DNA of 30,549 nucleotides, taken from the NCBI GenBank assembly GCA_031418215.1, contig JANOXC010000044.1, forward strand, positions 1 through 30,549, given 5' to 3'. Source of the DNA: JANOXC01 sp031418215 (GTDB lineage: Bacteria; Bacteroidota; Bacteroidia; AKYH767-A; OLB10). The notes below the pieces were generated by a model. It saw only the letters and a list, made by a program, of their open reading frames with translations. It made no database searches and was not told where the DNA came from. Position numbers and translations under genes: made by a program. Below, piece by piece: positions 8,601 to 15,879 of the stretch (positions are counted from its first letter, which is position 1; every line of letters begins with the position of its first letter).

Positions 8601-9429
8601 TATTCCACAGTAATGAATAAAAATTATCACTTATATATAAGGAGTCATTGCATATGCTAATAATCGAATCCGGAACATCAACATAATGAAGATTGGCATT
8701 ACAAACAGGATAATACAAATACAGCAAAGGGGGAACATTGGGAATACAAGGCCCATTATAGCTTAAGTATTCAAGAGAATTCGGCAGAAGCGGTAGGCAA
8801 TGTACACTATAATTGCAACTTAAGGATTTAAGTGTACTGTTTAAGATTGGCAATGAAAGTAATGGGTTATTGTCACAATATAAAACGATTAGGGAGTCAG
8901 GTAATATTGGTAAAGAGGTTAAATGGTTGTTTTGTAAATCAAGCACCCTTAATGATGTTGGAAAATTTGGAACAGAAACAATGCCACAATCATTAATGTA
9001 AAGTTCCTTCAAAAAGTTCGGCAATACATTAAGACTAGATAATTCTTCTTGTGTTAAATCTAATTTCTCCAAAGAATTGGGCAAATTATTGATGTATTGG
9101 ATATGGTTGTCATAAGTTCTTAAACTTTTCAATTGAAGTGGGAAATAAACTAAACTGTCAATATTATTTTCAAATAGGAATAATGTATTTAAACTATCGA
9201 AATATTGTATTCCGTTCAAATCATGAATGTTATTGTCGATATTTAAATTCTTTATGGAAATAATTCTTGTATTGCTTGTATCAAGATTATTTCCAACAAT
9301 TGCATTGCTGTCAATATATTGTTTGATATAATCCCTGAAATTACTATCAGGCACAAAAACAAATTGCGCCTGCAACTTGGCGGAAAATAAAAGCAATAAA
9401 ACAAGCAGCAGTTTTTTGGCTGGTTTCAT
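5677..9429 (-). CDS. Giant exported LRR/dockerin-like/cohesin-like T9SS cargo protein (paralogue B)
   Basis: A 1,250-residue tandem paralogue of the gene at 1663, with the same order of parts. It has a signal peptide (residues 1-21, KLLLVLLLLFSAKLQA), a VPDSNFRDYI start, five 20-residue LRRs plus one of 19 (residues 97-215), and a SprB/PKD-like segment (VSGGTPPYHYQW) near 340. The dockerin-like loops at D581 and D636 are canonical D-x-N-x-D/N-G-x(5)-x-D loops. A cohesin-like segment lies at about 673-780 and a T9SS type A sorting domain at about 1171-1250 (FPNPNNGSF, ending SFIIR). It is the promoter-proximal gene of the pair and starts 232 bp from the divergent S46 peptidase gene. I saw no convincing promoter box in that gap. 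Nearly all of the length difference from paralogue A is in the LRR array. Role at the cell surface, adhesion or binding, is inferred. Confidence 0.9.
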   Translation of the reverse strand: MKPAKKLLLVLLLLFSAKLQAQFVFVPDSNFRDYIKQYIDSNAIVGNNLDTSNTRIISIKNLNIDNNIHDLNGIQYFDSLNTLFLFENNIDSLVYFPLQLKSLRTYDNHIQYINNLPNSLEKLDLTQEELSSLNVLPNFLKELYINDCGIVSVPNFPTSLRVLDLQNNHLTSLPILPDSLIVLYCDNNPLLSLPILNSTLKSLSCNYSVHCLPLLPNSLEYLSYNGPCIPNVPPLLYLYYPVCNANLHYVDVPDSIISICNDSLYISDNFYSLLWNTGDTAGILNNVCRDTFQYTLINSLGCYISNTINLIDTTLVSDIYTNALHTCSEYDVCDFVCSINVSGGTPPYHYQWINDPFHPFNNFTEKDTLANLVHICNDNMNSCFTIKCRVYDAIGREDTAIVSFCFPLKPHDTYLALIDPVCPGINDGVIYAESSTNSNQQPSWPMHILATDLTPGTYNYTVSYVNGCIDTFTYTLNSYQFQDCNEIYEKLITPPHQCSCDGRFEITDIYDHGGFSFNIYSFVGFDEIKDIYGKPVPFDSLCPNKWYFFRPYYDNGYPEYLDIDSVFISGQIGCPPVYPGDANYDGIANNLDLLSIGIAYGDTGNVRTDTSIAWSAKYVQDWVNVFADSTNHKHADCNGNGIINNDDTIAIIQNYGLTHQRPILSSMNIAGAPSLYIDLPDTLSPFTNYVIPVYLGDSLSNADSIYGIAFSIIYDPSLLVSSSLQWHTDSGWLGNYSIDLLDLQYKPAPGRIDVGVSRIDQVNKNGFGKIGILQFTTRTLSIDQAFSMNTENITAISNDEKHHTINSTTDSTWLIHGNCAMNLMSNSTIGCNSWCAGSASVFAFNSNGSVNYDWSSSQFNSSHCFPALINSNTLNYLPTGTYVCTVTDSITCAESISISVVSVISTINPSESSKRESCLACDGFVHLTVTGGYPPYTFSWDTSITNIGNNSITSKDLDSICINNKTFMCNVTDSIGCSRYYYQSFPLNVCLPEIWNSNTIAACTNQNNGSISLQPDPGSYLSCHPYTGSFTPLPNGAVFNNNSFPHVFLNNIPPGNYEYIITTTSLCDTISVNVPEITIQVITTNPSCGNCNGTAIALINGDTVNNGNNGWVFWSNDTNALQPKIDSIICQLQLVQYNIYYPLCPVINGTIILDSCDFVSSVPTNQNYKFPHFMIFPNPNNGSFTIQLPQALNSKAKIEITNVLGELVYVGGMPSGENKKEISLPKLQPGLFNCRIITDEKVLMHSFIIR
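8785..9141 (-). repeat. LRR array of paralogue B: five 60-bp units plus one 57-bp unit
   Basis: This encodes residues 97-215. Units of 20 residues, such as PTSLRVLDLQNNHLTSLPIL and PDSLIVLYCDNNPLLSLPIL, end in a 19-residue unit with a CLPLL motif. The terminal unit aligns with the 19-residue terminal unit of paralogue A (CLPHL), so the arrays share their ends and differ in the number of internal units. Confidence 0.85.
9289..9374 (-). repeat. 86-bp perfect direct repeat, copy 2 (in paralogue B)
   Basis: Identical base for base to 5527-5612, at an offset of 3,762 bp. It encodes residues 19-47 of paralogue B. The signal peptide codons just before it and the codons just after it differ between the two genes. 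Confidence 0.95.
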
Positions 9430-9661
9430 ACAAAAGTTAAGCTTTAATTTAGTCGAAAATCGTCAAGGAACAAAATTCTTGTATCGTAAAGTTAATGAGA
9501 ATTACCCTGTCAAACCCATTTATTTGCTTACTTTTTAAACATCAAAATGTAATAAGTCCACCCCGGCGGCCTTGCTGTCGTTTAATTGATGAAATAGGTC
9601 GAAACCAACAGCCTGAATCCTTATTTCCCTTTTCTTTGCACCTCTCAAATATTCAATTAAA

Positions 9662-11815
9662 ATGAAAAGAATTCTGTCCTGCCTCCTTGCCTCCTTGCTT
9701 ATTGCGCCTCCAATAATGAAAGCCGATGAAGGTATGTGGTTGCCGTTGCTGATAAAACGACTGAATGAAGCTGATATGCAAAAGGAAGGATTGAAGTTGA
9801 CTGCAGAAGAAATTTACAGTGTGAACAATGCTTCAATGAAAGATGCCATTATTAGTCTCGGAGGATTTTGTACTGCTGAATTGGTTTCTCCTGACGGTCT
9901 GATGTTAACCAATCACCATTGCGGTTTTGATGCAGTTGCTTCCTTAAGTACGGTAGATAATGATATCCTGACTAATGGTTTTTTCGCAAAGAACCGTGAC
10001 CAGGAAAAGGCAGCAGAAGGGTTGATTGCATCTTTCCTTGTGCGCATGGAAGACGTTACAGAAAAGGTTAAGTCACAGCTAAATGACACGATGTCGGAAG
10101 ATGCACGTACGCTGGCAATTGCCGGCATTACTAAAAAACTGAAAGAAGAAAATAGTGAGGGTGGAACTTATAAAGTAGATGTTAAGAGTTTTTTCAAAGG
10201 CAATGAATTTTATCTTTTTGTGTATGAAGTTTTCAAAGACATTCGATTGGTAGGTGTACCACCGTCAGCAGTAGGAAAATTTGGCGGTGATACTGATAAC
10301 TGGATGTGGCCCCGTCATACCGGTGATTTTTCTATGTTCCGTATATATATGTCGCCAGAAGGTAAACCGGCTGAATATTCAAAAACCAATGTTCCCTATA
10401 AGTCAAAATATTTTTTACCAATCAATATTGGCGGAATAAAAAAGGATGACTTTACCATGATCATGGGTTATCCCGGGACTACAGATCGATACCTTACATC
10501 AGGCGGTGTTGATTTGGCAGTCAATTTAACAAGTCCTGCTATTGTAAAACTGCGCACTAAGAAATTGGCATTGATGAAAGAAGATATGGACGCCAGTGAT
10601 GCAATCAGATTGATGTATGCAGCTAACAATGCAAAAACCAGTAATTACTGGAAATATTTTATTGGTCAGACAAAAGGATTAAAGCGCATGCACACCGCTG
10701 ATCAGAAACGAGAGATTGAAGCGAAGTTTGATCAGTGGGCAGGATCCAGTCCTGAATTAAAAAAGAAATTTGGAAATGTAGTTGCATATCTGAAAAAGTC
10801 TTATGATGATATGAGTAAATATGCGATCGCCCGCACTTATTTACAGGAAGCAATTTACGGAACTCAAATATTACCCTATGCTTATTCATTTCAAAACCTG
10901 GAGCAGTTGCTAACCAATAAAGATACCAAGCCGGAAGACCTTAAGAAAGCAGTTGATGCATTGAAGCATGCAGCGGAAGATCATTTCAAAGAATTTAATG
11001 CACCAACCGATCAAAAAATTACTGCAGCATTGTTGCAATTATATTCAACTGATGTTCCAAAGGAACAGCAAGCGCCATTGTTTACGATGATACACAATAA
11101 ATACAAAGGCAACTTTATGGAATATGCAGAAGAGTTGTTTGAGCACAGTATGTTTGCCGGCAAAGAAAAAACGGAAGCATTCCTCAAAGATCCTTCACTG
11201 AAGAAATTACAAAAAGATATGGCTTACAGTGCGGTAAAGGGGATTTTTGATCATTATGTTCCAACAGTGCGTAACAATGTGCGGGCAATACAGGCACGAA
11301 TTGATAAAAATATGCGGTTGTTTGTTGAAGGATTACGTCTGATGGATTCGCAGAAAAAGTTTTATCCCGATGCAAATAGTACTATGCGATTGTCCTATGG
11401 AAAAGTTGCTGATTATGAACCGATGGACGGCGTGCATTACAATTATTATACGACAATTGAAGGCATCATGGAGAAGATGGATAACAGCAATGACGATTTT
11501 ATAGTTCCCGATAAAATGGTTGAGTTGTACAAGAAAAAGGATTATGGACGATATGCATCCAATGGAATTTTACCGGTTTGTTTCTTAACAACCAACGATC
11601 TTACAGGAGGAGCTTCAGGCAGTCCGGTTATGAACGCTAAGGGGGAAGTGATCGGTCTTGCATTTGATGGAAACTGGGAAGCAATGAGTGGTGATATTGA
11701 TTACGATGAAACATACAAGCGAGCCATTTGTATGGATGCAAGATATTTATTGTGGTGCATTGAAAAATTGATGGGGGCGAAGAATATTGTTGATGAGATG
11801 AAGGTTGTTTATTAA
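9662..11815 (+). CDS. Family S46 dipeptidyl-peptidase, DPP7-type
   Basis: An exported serine exopeptidase that removes dipeptides from peptide N-termini in the periplasm. It has 717 residues, the usual family length. The signal peptide is at residues 1-21, and the mature start ADEGMWLP is typical of S46. Catalytic residues by motif are H86 (TNHHCGF), D222 in RHTGDFSMFR (the most likely Asp; the preceding GGDTDNWMWPRH motif is also family-wide) and S652 (GGASGSPV). The residue aligned with the S1 specificity position of P. gingivalis DPP11 (Arg673) is Gly here (AFDGNWEAMSGD), as in DPP7, which prefers hydrophobic P1 residues over Asp/Glu. The residue before the catalytic Ser is Ala, where Asn is common (GNSGSP). 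The gene is monocistronic, diverges from paralogue B and converges on the TlpA-like gene. A TTTCTTTG box at 9631-9638 is only a partial promoter match. Confidence 0.95.
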   Translation: MKRILSCLLASLLIAPPIMKADEGMWLPLLIKRLNEADMQKEGLKLTAEEIYSVNNASMKDAIISLGGFCTAELVSPDGLMLTNHHCGFDAVASLSTVDNDILTNGFFAKNRDQEKAAEGLIASFLVRMEDVTEKVKSQLNDTMSEDARTLAIAGITKKLKEENSEGGTYKVDVKSFFKGNEFYLFVYEVFKDIRLVGVPPSAVGKFGGDTDNWMWPRHTGDFSMFRIYMSPEGKPAEYSKTNVPYKSKYFLPINIGGIKKDDFTMIMGYPGTTDRYLTSGGVDLAVNLTSPAIVKLRTKKLALMKEDMDASDAIRLMYAANNAKTSNYWKYFIGQTKGLKRMHTADQKREIEAKFDQWAGSSPELKKKFGNVVAYLKKSYDDMSKYAIARTYLQEAIYGTQILPYAYSFQNLEQLLTNKDTKPEDLKKAVDALKHAAEDHFKEFNAPTDQKITAALLQLYSTDVPKEQQAPLFTMIHNKYKGNFMEYAEELFEHSMFAGKEKTEAFLKDPSLKKLQKDMAYSAVKGIFDHYVPTVRNNVRAIQARIDKNMRLFVEGLRLMDSQKKFYPDANSTMRLSYGKVADYEPMDGVHYNYYTTIEGIMEKMDNSNDDFIVPDKMVELYKKKDYGRYASNGILPVCFLTTNDLTGGASGSPVMNAKGEVIGLAFDGNWEAMSGDIDYDETYKRAICMDARYLLWCIEKLMGAKNIVDEMKVVY

Positions 11816-11904
11816 TTTGAAAATTTGAAAATTCGACAATGGTTGAATAAAGTGATTTTTAAGTTTAGTATTTTTTCATTTTCAAATTAACGAATTTTCA
11901 AATT
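11814..11904. repeat. Nested inverted repeat at convergent gene junction
   Basis: The perfect 14-bp arms AATTTGAAAATTCG (11822-11835) and its reverse complement (11891-11904) enclose 55 bp. A second pair, AATTTGAAAA (11814-11823) and TTTTCAAATT (11879-11888), is nested with a shift. The element spans almost the whole space between the S46 stop (11815) and the stop of the TlpA-like gene (11904-11906). A two-way transcription terminator or a Bacteroidota intergenic repeat is inferred. The stem is AT-rich and long-looped, so intrinsic termination is uncertain. Confidence 0.6.
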
Positions 11905-13058
11905 CAATTATGGAGTAATTTGACTACCGTTTCCTCAAACTCTTTTTTATAATTTTCATATTCCATACCTGTTGCCGGTCCTGAAAAACCGGAATAAACT
12001 TTTTCAATCTTGCCGCTGCGGTTAATATATATTGTGGTGGGATAAGAAGAAAAATTAGTAACACCCTGTAGTTTCTTCATCACTTCTTCCTTGCCAACTA
12101 CACCGGCAATGAGTAAAGGATACTGAACATTGAATCGTGTTTGCAGCCTTTTGATATTTGCAGAAGCGCGTTGAAAGTCCGGCGTCTTTTCAAAGGCAAG
12201 GCCAATCATTTCCAGCCCGCGACTTTTATTTTCTATATAATATTTGGATAGAAATGCAGTTTCGTCGAGGCAATTAGGGCACCATGATCCAAGTATCTGA
12301 ATGATGACGGCTTTATTTTTAAAACTTGAATCATCCAATGAAATCATGTTACTGTCAGCATCAGGGAATGTAAAATGCAAAGGTTGAACAACGGAAGTGA
12401 TGGCAAATGGATCCGTTAATGAAATTTTCTCATTGCGTTTGGCATGCCAGGATGATTTATAATGATTACCAGACCAAAAAGTACCTTCCATTTCATCACC
12501 ATTAATAATGCCTTTATATAGCCAGCAGTGTGAGCCATCAAAGGTGCTCAGCCACATTTCATTGCCTGTAATGTTACCTGCTAAGTAACGATGATCGCCA
12601 CCGGCTGCAAGGAACGTTCCATTTACTTTATTGCCTTTCTGTTCAAATACACCAATGGCCAATGATGAATCAGGCGTGTTCGTATCAAAATAAGTCTCCC
12701 ATCTTCCTTCAGCTTTTGAAGTTGCCGGGCTATCAAAAATAAATCGTTCGTTATTACCGTAGATGGCATGAAATGCGATTGCGGGGTTTCCCTTTCTGGC
12801 ATAATTAATCCAAGCGCCATCCATTGTTTTTTCATTCACCTTTAAGCGAAACTCAGAATCAAATACAGGAAGCTTTAGAATGAGAGAGTCGCCAACAAGA
12901 GCCGCTTCACCCGTCTCAATTTTTTCATCGCCATTCATAATCACCATGCTGTACTTTTTATCATGTTCTTTCAGTTCAAAATTGAACGGCAATCCTGCAT
13001 CAGGCAGTTGCAATACGGCCCTCCATATGCCAATCATAATTTGTAAGGTCAGGAGCAT
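11904..13058 (-). CDS. TlpA-like thioredoxin-fold protein with N-terminal beta-rich domain
   Basis: A 384-residue putative thiol-disulfide oxidoreductase. The C-terminal domain (about 225-384) has a thioredoxin fold with the redox motif SWCPNC (C260, C263) and a later YPTTIYINRSGKI segment with the cis-Pro of the fold. The first ~220 residues are beta-rich (EGRWETYF, KVNGTFLAAGGDHRYLAGNI, GTFWSGNHY), a lipocalin-like part often seen ahead of TlpA domains in Bacteroidota. Such proteins normally work in the periplasm, but the N-terminus here (MLLTLQIMIGIWRAVLQ) has no clear basic-hydrophobic-cleavage signal. The real start cannot lie much further upstream, because the stop of the upstream gene is in the same frame 21 nt before this ATG. 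It is the third gene of the operon with the lipoprotein and TMTC-like genes. Confidence 0.85.
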   Translation of the reverse strand: MLLTLQIMIGIWRAVLQLPDAGLPFNFELKEHDKKYSMVIMNGDEKIETGEAALVGDSLILKLPVFDSEFRLKVNEKTMDGAWINYARKGNPAIAFHAIYGNNERFIFDSPATSKAEGRWETYFDTNTPDSSLAIGVFEQKGNKVNGTFLAAGGDHRYLAGNITGNEMWLSTFDGSHCWLYKGIINGDEMEGTFWSGNHYKSSWHAKRNEKISLTDPFAITSVVQPLHFTFPDADSNMISLDDSSFKNKAVIIQILGSWCPNCLDETAFLSKYYIENKSRGLEMIGLAFEKTPDFQRASANIKRLQTRFNVQYPLLIAGVVGKEEVMKKLQGVTNFSSYPTTIYINRSGKIEKVYSGFSGPATGMEYENYKKEFEETVVKLLHN

Positions 13059-13079
13059 GGTATTATATATATATTGTAA

Positions 13080-13634
13080 TTATGGAATAAAAATAGCACT
13101 TATCTCGTAAATCGTTTCATCCAGGAAATGAACCTTTTGGCTGCCTTTGATTTCAAACCCTTTCATAGCACGGTAAACAAACCAATCGTCGGACCGGTAA
13201 TAAAAATTATGTCGCTCTTTTCGAATTACAATGTCTTCAATTAAATTTTCATTGGTAAAAGATATTTTTATGCTCCTCACAGGTAGTTTTTCTTCTTTTG
13301 CTGTATAGGTAATAGTTATGCCACCGTTTTTTAGCGTTATTGTATCTGTCAGGTAAGAATTGATCCATGCAGGTTTATTGATATCGCAATCAGCAAATGG
13401 CTTTAGTTCCTTTTGCCAATTAATATTATCAAAAGTTTTTAAATCTTTAGCACCATCTTTAATAATTTGCTTTACAATTTTCATTTTATTTTTTTGCAAG
13501 GCAACAGATTCCTGCTTGAAAAAATATGCGATATCATAATACTGCTTATGCTCAGAATTAATATTTTCCTCACCGCAAGATGTTAACAAAATCACAAGAA
13601 TTAAACACACGGATAAATGACAGTGTATTCTCAT
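13080..13634 (-). CDS. Small lipoprotein of unknown function
   Basis: A 184-residue protein with a lipoprotein signal peptide: hydrophobic segment (VCLILVILLTSC) and lipobox LTSC with C20 as the modified residue. The next residues, GEEN, are acidic. The rest is soluble and mixed alpha/beta, with NWQKELKPF followed by DINKPAW, a pattern I associate with a conserved Bacteroidota lipoprotein family without known function. The ATG overlaps the stop of the upstream TMTC-like gene (ATGA, 13631-13634), which indicates translational coupling. The stop is followed 21 nt later by the TlpA-like gene. No catalytic motif is seen. Confidence 0.85.
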   Translation of the reverse strand: MRIHCHLSVCLILVILLTSCGEENINSEHKQYYDIAYFFKQESVALQKNKMKIVKQIIKDGAKDLKTFDNINWQKELKPFADCDINKPAWINSYLTDTITLKNGGITITYTAKEEKLPVRSIKISFTNENLIEDIVIRKERHNFYYRSDDWFVYRAMKGFEIKGSQKVHFLDETIYEISAIFIP

Positions 13635-15730
13635 AGGTTGGCTCCTTGTTGCCTGGCTTTTTCAAACCATATTTTTTCATTTACGGTATCGCCCATCTGA
13701 TGCAATACCACACCCATGTTAATTAACGCTTTTGTATTTGTTGGATCAGCAACAACAGCTTTTTCATAAAAGGAACGGGCACTGTCGCGCTGATTTAGTG
13801 AAGCATAACAATTACCAATATTATTTAAAGCATCACTATAGCGGGAATCGACTTTTAAAGCTTTGTTATACTGAATCATAGCTGTTCTATAATCACCCAT
13901 CCTTGCATAAGTGTTTCCAAGATTATACAATGCCATTTTATAATCAGGTTTAATTCGAAGGGCTTGATTCAAAGCGCTAATTGACTCTTGATATCTGCCA
14001 GCATCACAAAGCGAAAGACCCATGTTATTTAATGCCTCAATTGAAGTGGAATCCATTTGTATGGCAGCATTAAAATCCGCTACTGCTTTATCATATTGCT
14101 GTGCCATACCATAAGCCAGACCTGAAGCTATCAGTTTCTCCGGTTCAGTAAAGGGCTTGTAAGACCTGCATTTTTCAAAAGCCCTGATCGCATTTGTGGC
14201 ATCATCCATTTCTTTGTATGCAACACCAAGATGATACCATGCTTCAGCATAATCTTCAATTAATGACACACCTTTTTCCAGTTGATTAACGGCAGCAAGC
14301 AGGAATTCTCTTTTTTTATCCTTGTCTTCTTCCTTTAAAGCCTGTTCCACAAGTATTGCACTGCCATAAGCATAACGGATACGGGCACTATTGGGGGCAG
14401 ATTTAACATCTTTTGCCAATAAGGTCAAATTGTTTTTCCAATCCATGTTTCTCGCAACAGTACGTAAGCTATAAAAAAAGATAGCTACCGTAAGCAAGAG
14501 GAACGCAGTATTAGAGCGTACCTGTTTTATTAGACCACCATTATTTTTTGCATTTATTTTAAAAAAGGAGGTTAATGACAATACAATAGCAATAGAAAAT
14601 CCGAGTGATGGTATATATAAAAACCGTTCCGCTAAGGTGGCCTCAATTAAAAACAGAATGTTAGATACTAAAGAGATGGTTATGGTAAAAAATAAAATGC
14701 CGAAAACGATCGGGTTTCGGCGATTGAAATTCTTGATAACATACCAAGCCAATGCAAGATAAACAGCAAGGGAAACTAGCGCTTGCAATGATGATAAGCC
14801 TACCAAGGGAATAGAGTTGTAAGAATAATCAAAAACAAGGGTAACCGGAAAAACTAAAAGCAGCAGGTATTTTCCCATTATATATACGGCGGTTGCAAAC
14901 CGGGTAATGCTGTCGTTGGTGCCAACAAGCGAGTTGTTTATAAGTTGTATTTCATCATGGCCGCCAATCATTCCGATAACAGAATAGCGTAATCCCAGAA
15001 AAATTAAACCAACCAAAAAATATAATATAGAAGGAAATATGATTTCCTTCCCCTTTGCCGAAGAAAAGAAATATACAAAAAGCGGAAAGAGAACAATTAA
15101 GGTAATAGCACTTTCTTTAGATAGTAATGCCAGGAAGAAAATGAATAGGGAAATTATTAAGGAGCGAATTATTTTATTGAGCAACCAGTTGTATAACTGT
15201 TGAAAAGCGATGATGCCAAAGAAGAAACACAATATTTCATCCCTGCTTTTAATGTTGGAAACTACCTCAGTATGAACAGGCAGCACTATATATAATAAAG
15301 TAATAAAAAAAGGAATTAAGGGATGGTGTTTGTTAAGGATGTTTCGCAAAAAGTGGTAAAGAAACCAGGCTGTCAATATATATAAAAGAACATTTATGAG
15401 ATGTCCAAGCCAGGGCTGATCGGGAGCAAGTTGCCATTCAACAGCAAACATCGCAACGGATAAAGGACGATAAAGCCCTTCATTCCTATTCCAAAAGCCT
15501 GCCCTATATGCAGAAGAAAAAATTTCGGGAATTGACTTGATTCCAGCTGTAGTAAGTTTATTGTTTTTAATAACAGTACCATCGTCAACCATGTAATCGT
15601 AACCAATGGTATTAACATAAAGGATTAGTGCGAAAAATGAGCAAATAATACCAAGTTGGTTATAATTAACCTTATCAACATTGAGAGCAACAGGAGATGG
15701 TGCCTTAATTTTATTTTTTTCTTTCGACAT
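13631..15730 (-). CDS. TMTC-like GT-C glycosyltransferase-type membrane protein with C-terminal TPRs
   Basis: About 699 residues. The N-terminal ~430 residues contain many transmembrane helices. The first large loop carries YDYMVDD (D49, D50) and a later YRPL (87-90), the arrangement seen in TMTC-type O-mannosyltransferases of the GT-C superfamily, where the acidic pair is catalytic. The C-terminal ~240 residues are about six TPRs (YAEAWYHLGVAYKEM, ALNNMGLSLCDAGRY, ALYNLGNTYARMGDY, ALNNIGNCYASLNQ). Transfer of sugar from a lipid donor to exported protein is inferred from the fold; no substrate can be read from sequence. I chose the ATG at 15730. A frame-extending TTG at 15739 lies inside a TAGTTTTG box and looks like promoter. 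It is first in the operon and overlaps the lipoprotein gene by 4 bp. Confidence 0.85.
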   Translation of the reverse strand: MSKEKNKIKAPSPVALNVDKVNYNQLGIICSFFALILYVNTIGYDYMVDDGTVIKNNKLTTAGIKSIPEIFSSAYRAGFWNRNEGLYRPLSVAMFAVEWQLAPDQPWLGHLINVLLYILTAWFLYHFLRNILNKHHPLIPFFITLLYIVLPVHTEVVSNIKSRDEILCFFFGIIAFQQLYNWLLNKIIRSLIISLFIFFLALLSKESAITLIVLFPLFVYFFSSAKGKEIIFPSILYFLVGLIFLGLRYSVIGMIGGHDEIQLINNSLVGTNDSITRFATAVYIMGKYLLLLVFPVTLVFDYSYNSIPLVGLSSLQALVSLAVYLALAWYVIKNFNRRNPIVFGILFFTITISLVSNILFLIEATLAERFLYIPSLGFSIAIVLSLTSFFKINAKNNGGLIKQVRSNTAFLLLTVAIFFYSLRTVARNMDWKNNLTLLAKDVKSAPNSARIRYAYGSAILVEQALKEEDKDKKREFLLAAVNQLEKGVSLIEDYAEAWYHLGVAYKEMDDATNAIRAFEKCRSYKPFTEPEKLIASGLAYGMAQQYDKAVADFNAAIQMDSTSIEALNNMGLSLCDAGRYQESISALNQALRIKPDYKMALYNLGNTYARMGDYRTAMIQYNKALKVDSRYSDALNNIGNCYASLNQRDSARSFYEKAVVADPTNTKALINMGVVLHQMGDTVNEKIWFEKARQQGANL

Positions 15731-15736
15731 GAAATG

Positions 15737-15744
15737 CAAAACTA
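15737..15744 (-). promoter_or_regulatory. Possible -7 box (TAGTTTTG) of the TMTC-like operon
   Basis: On the minus strand, TAGTTTTG matches the Bacteroidota -7 consensus TAnnTTTG exactly. It lies only 6 nt before the ATG at 15730, which would give a nearly leaderless transcript. No TTTG-like -33 box is seen at the usual 19-23 nt spacing, so support is weak. Confidence 0.3.
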
Positions 15745-15879
15745 AAAAATTACAGTTATTAAGGAATTGGAGTTAAATCAACAAGAATTAACTTTTGAAT
15801 AAAATTTATGGACGATAAGTAGGGAGATAAGAATGGAAAAATAATCGATTTAGAGTATGGAATTGAATTCATCAGACTC

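Noticed and set aside
13059..13079. TA dinucleotide run between the lipoprotein and TlpA-like genes
   Set aside because: It is only a short AT-rich spacer of 21 bp and too short to call a functional repeat.
15731..15739. TTG start that would extend the TMTC-like protein by three residues
   Set aside because: The TTG is part of a TAGTTTTG promoter-like box and an ATG follows three codons later.
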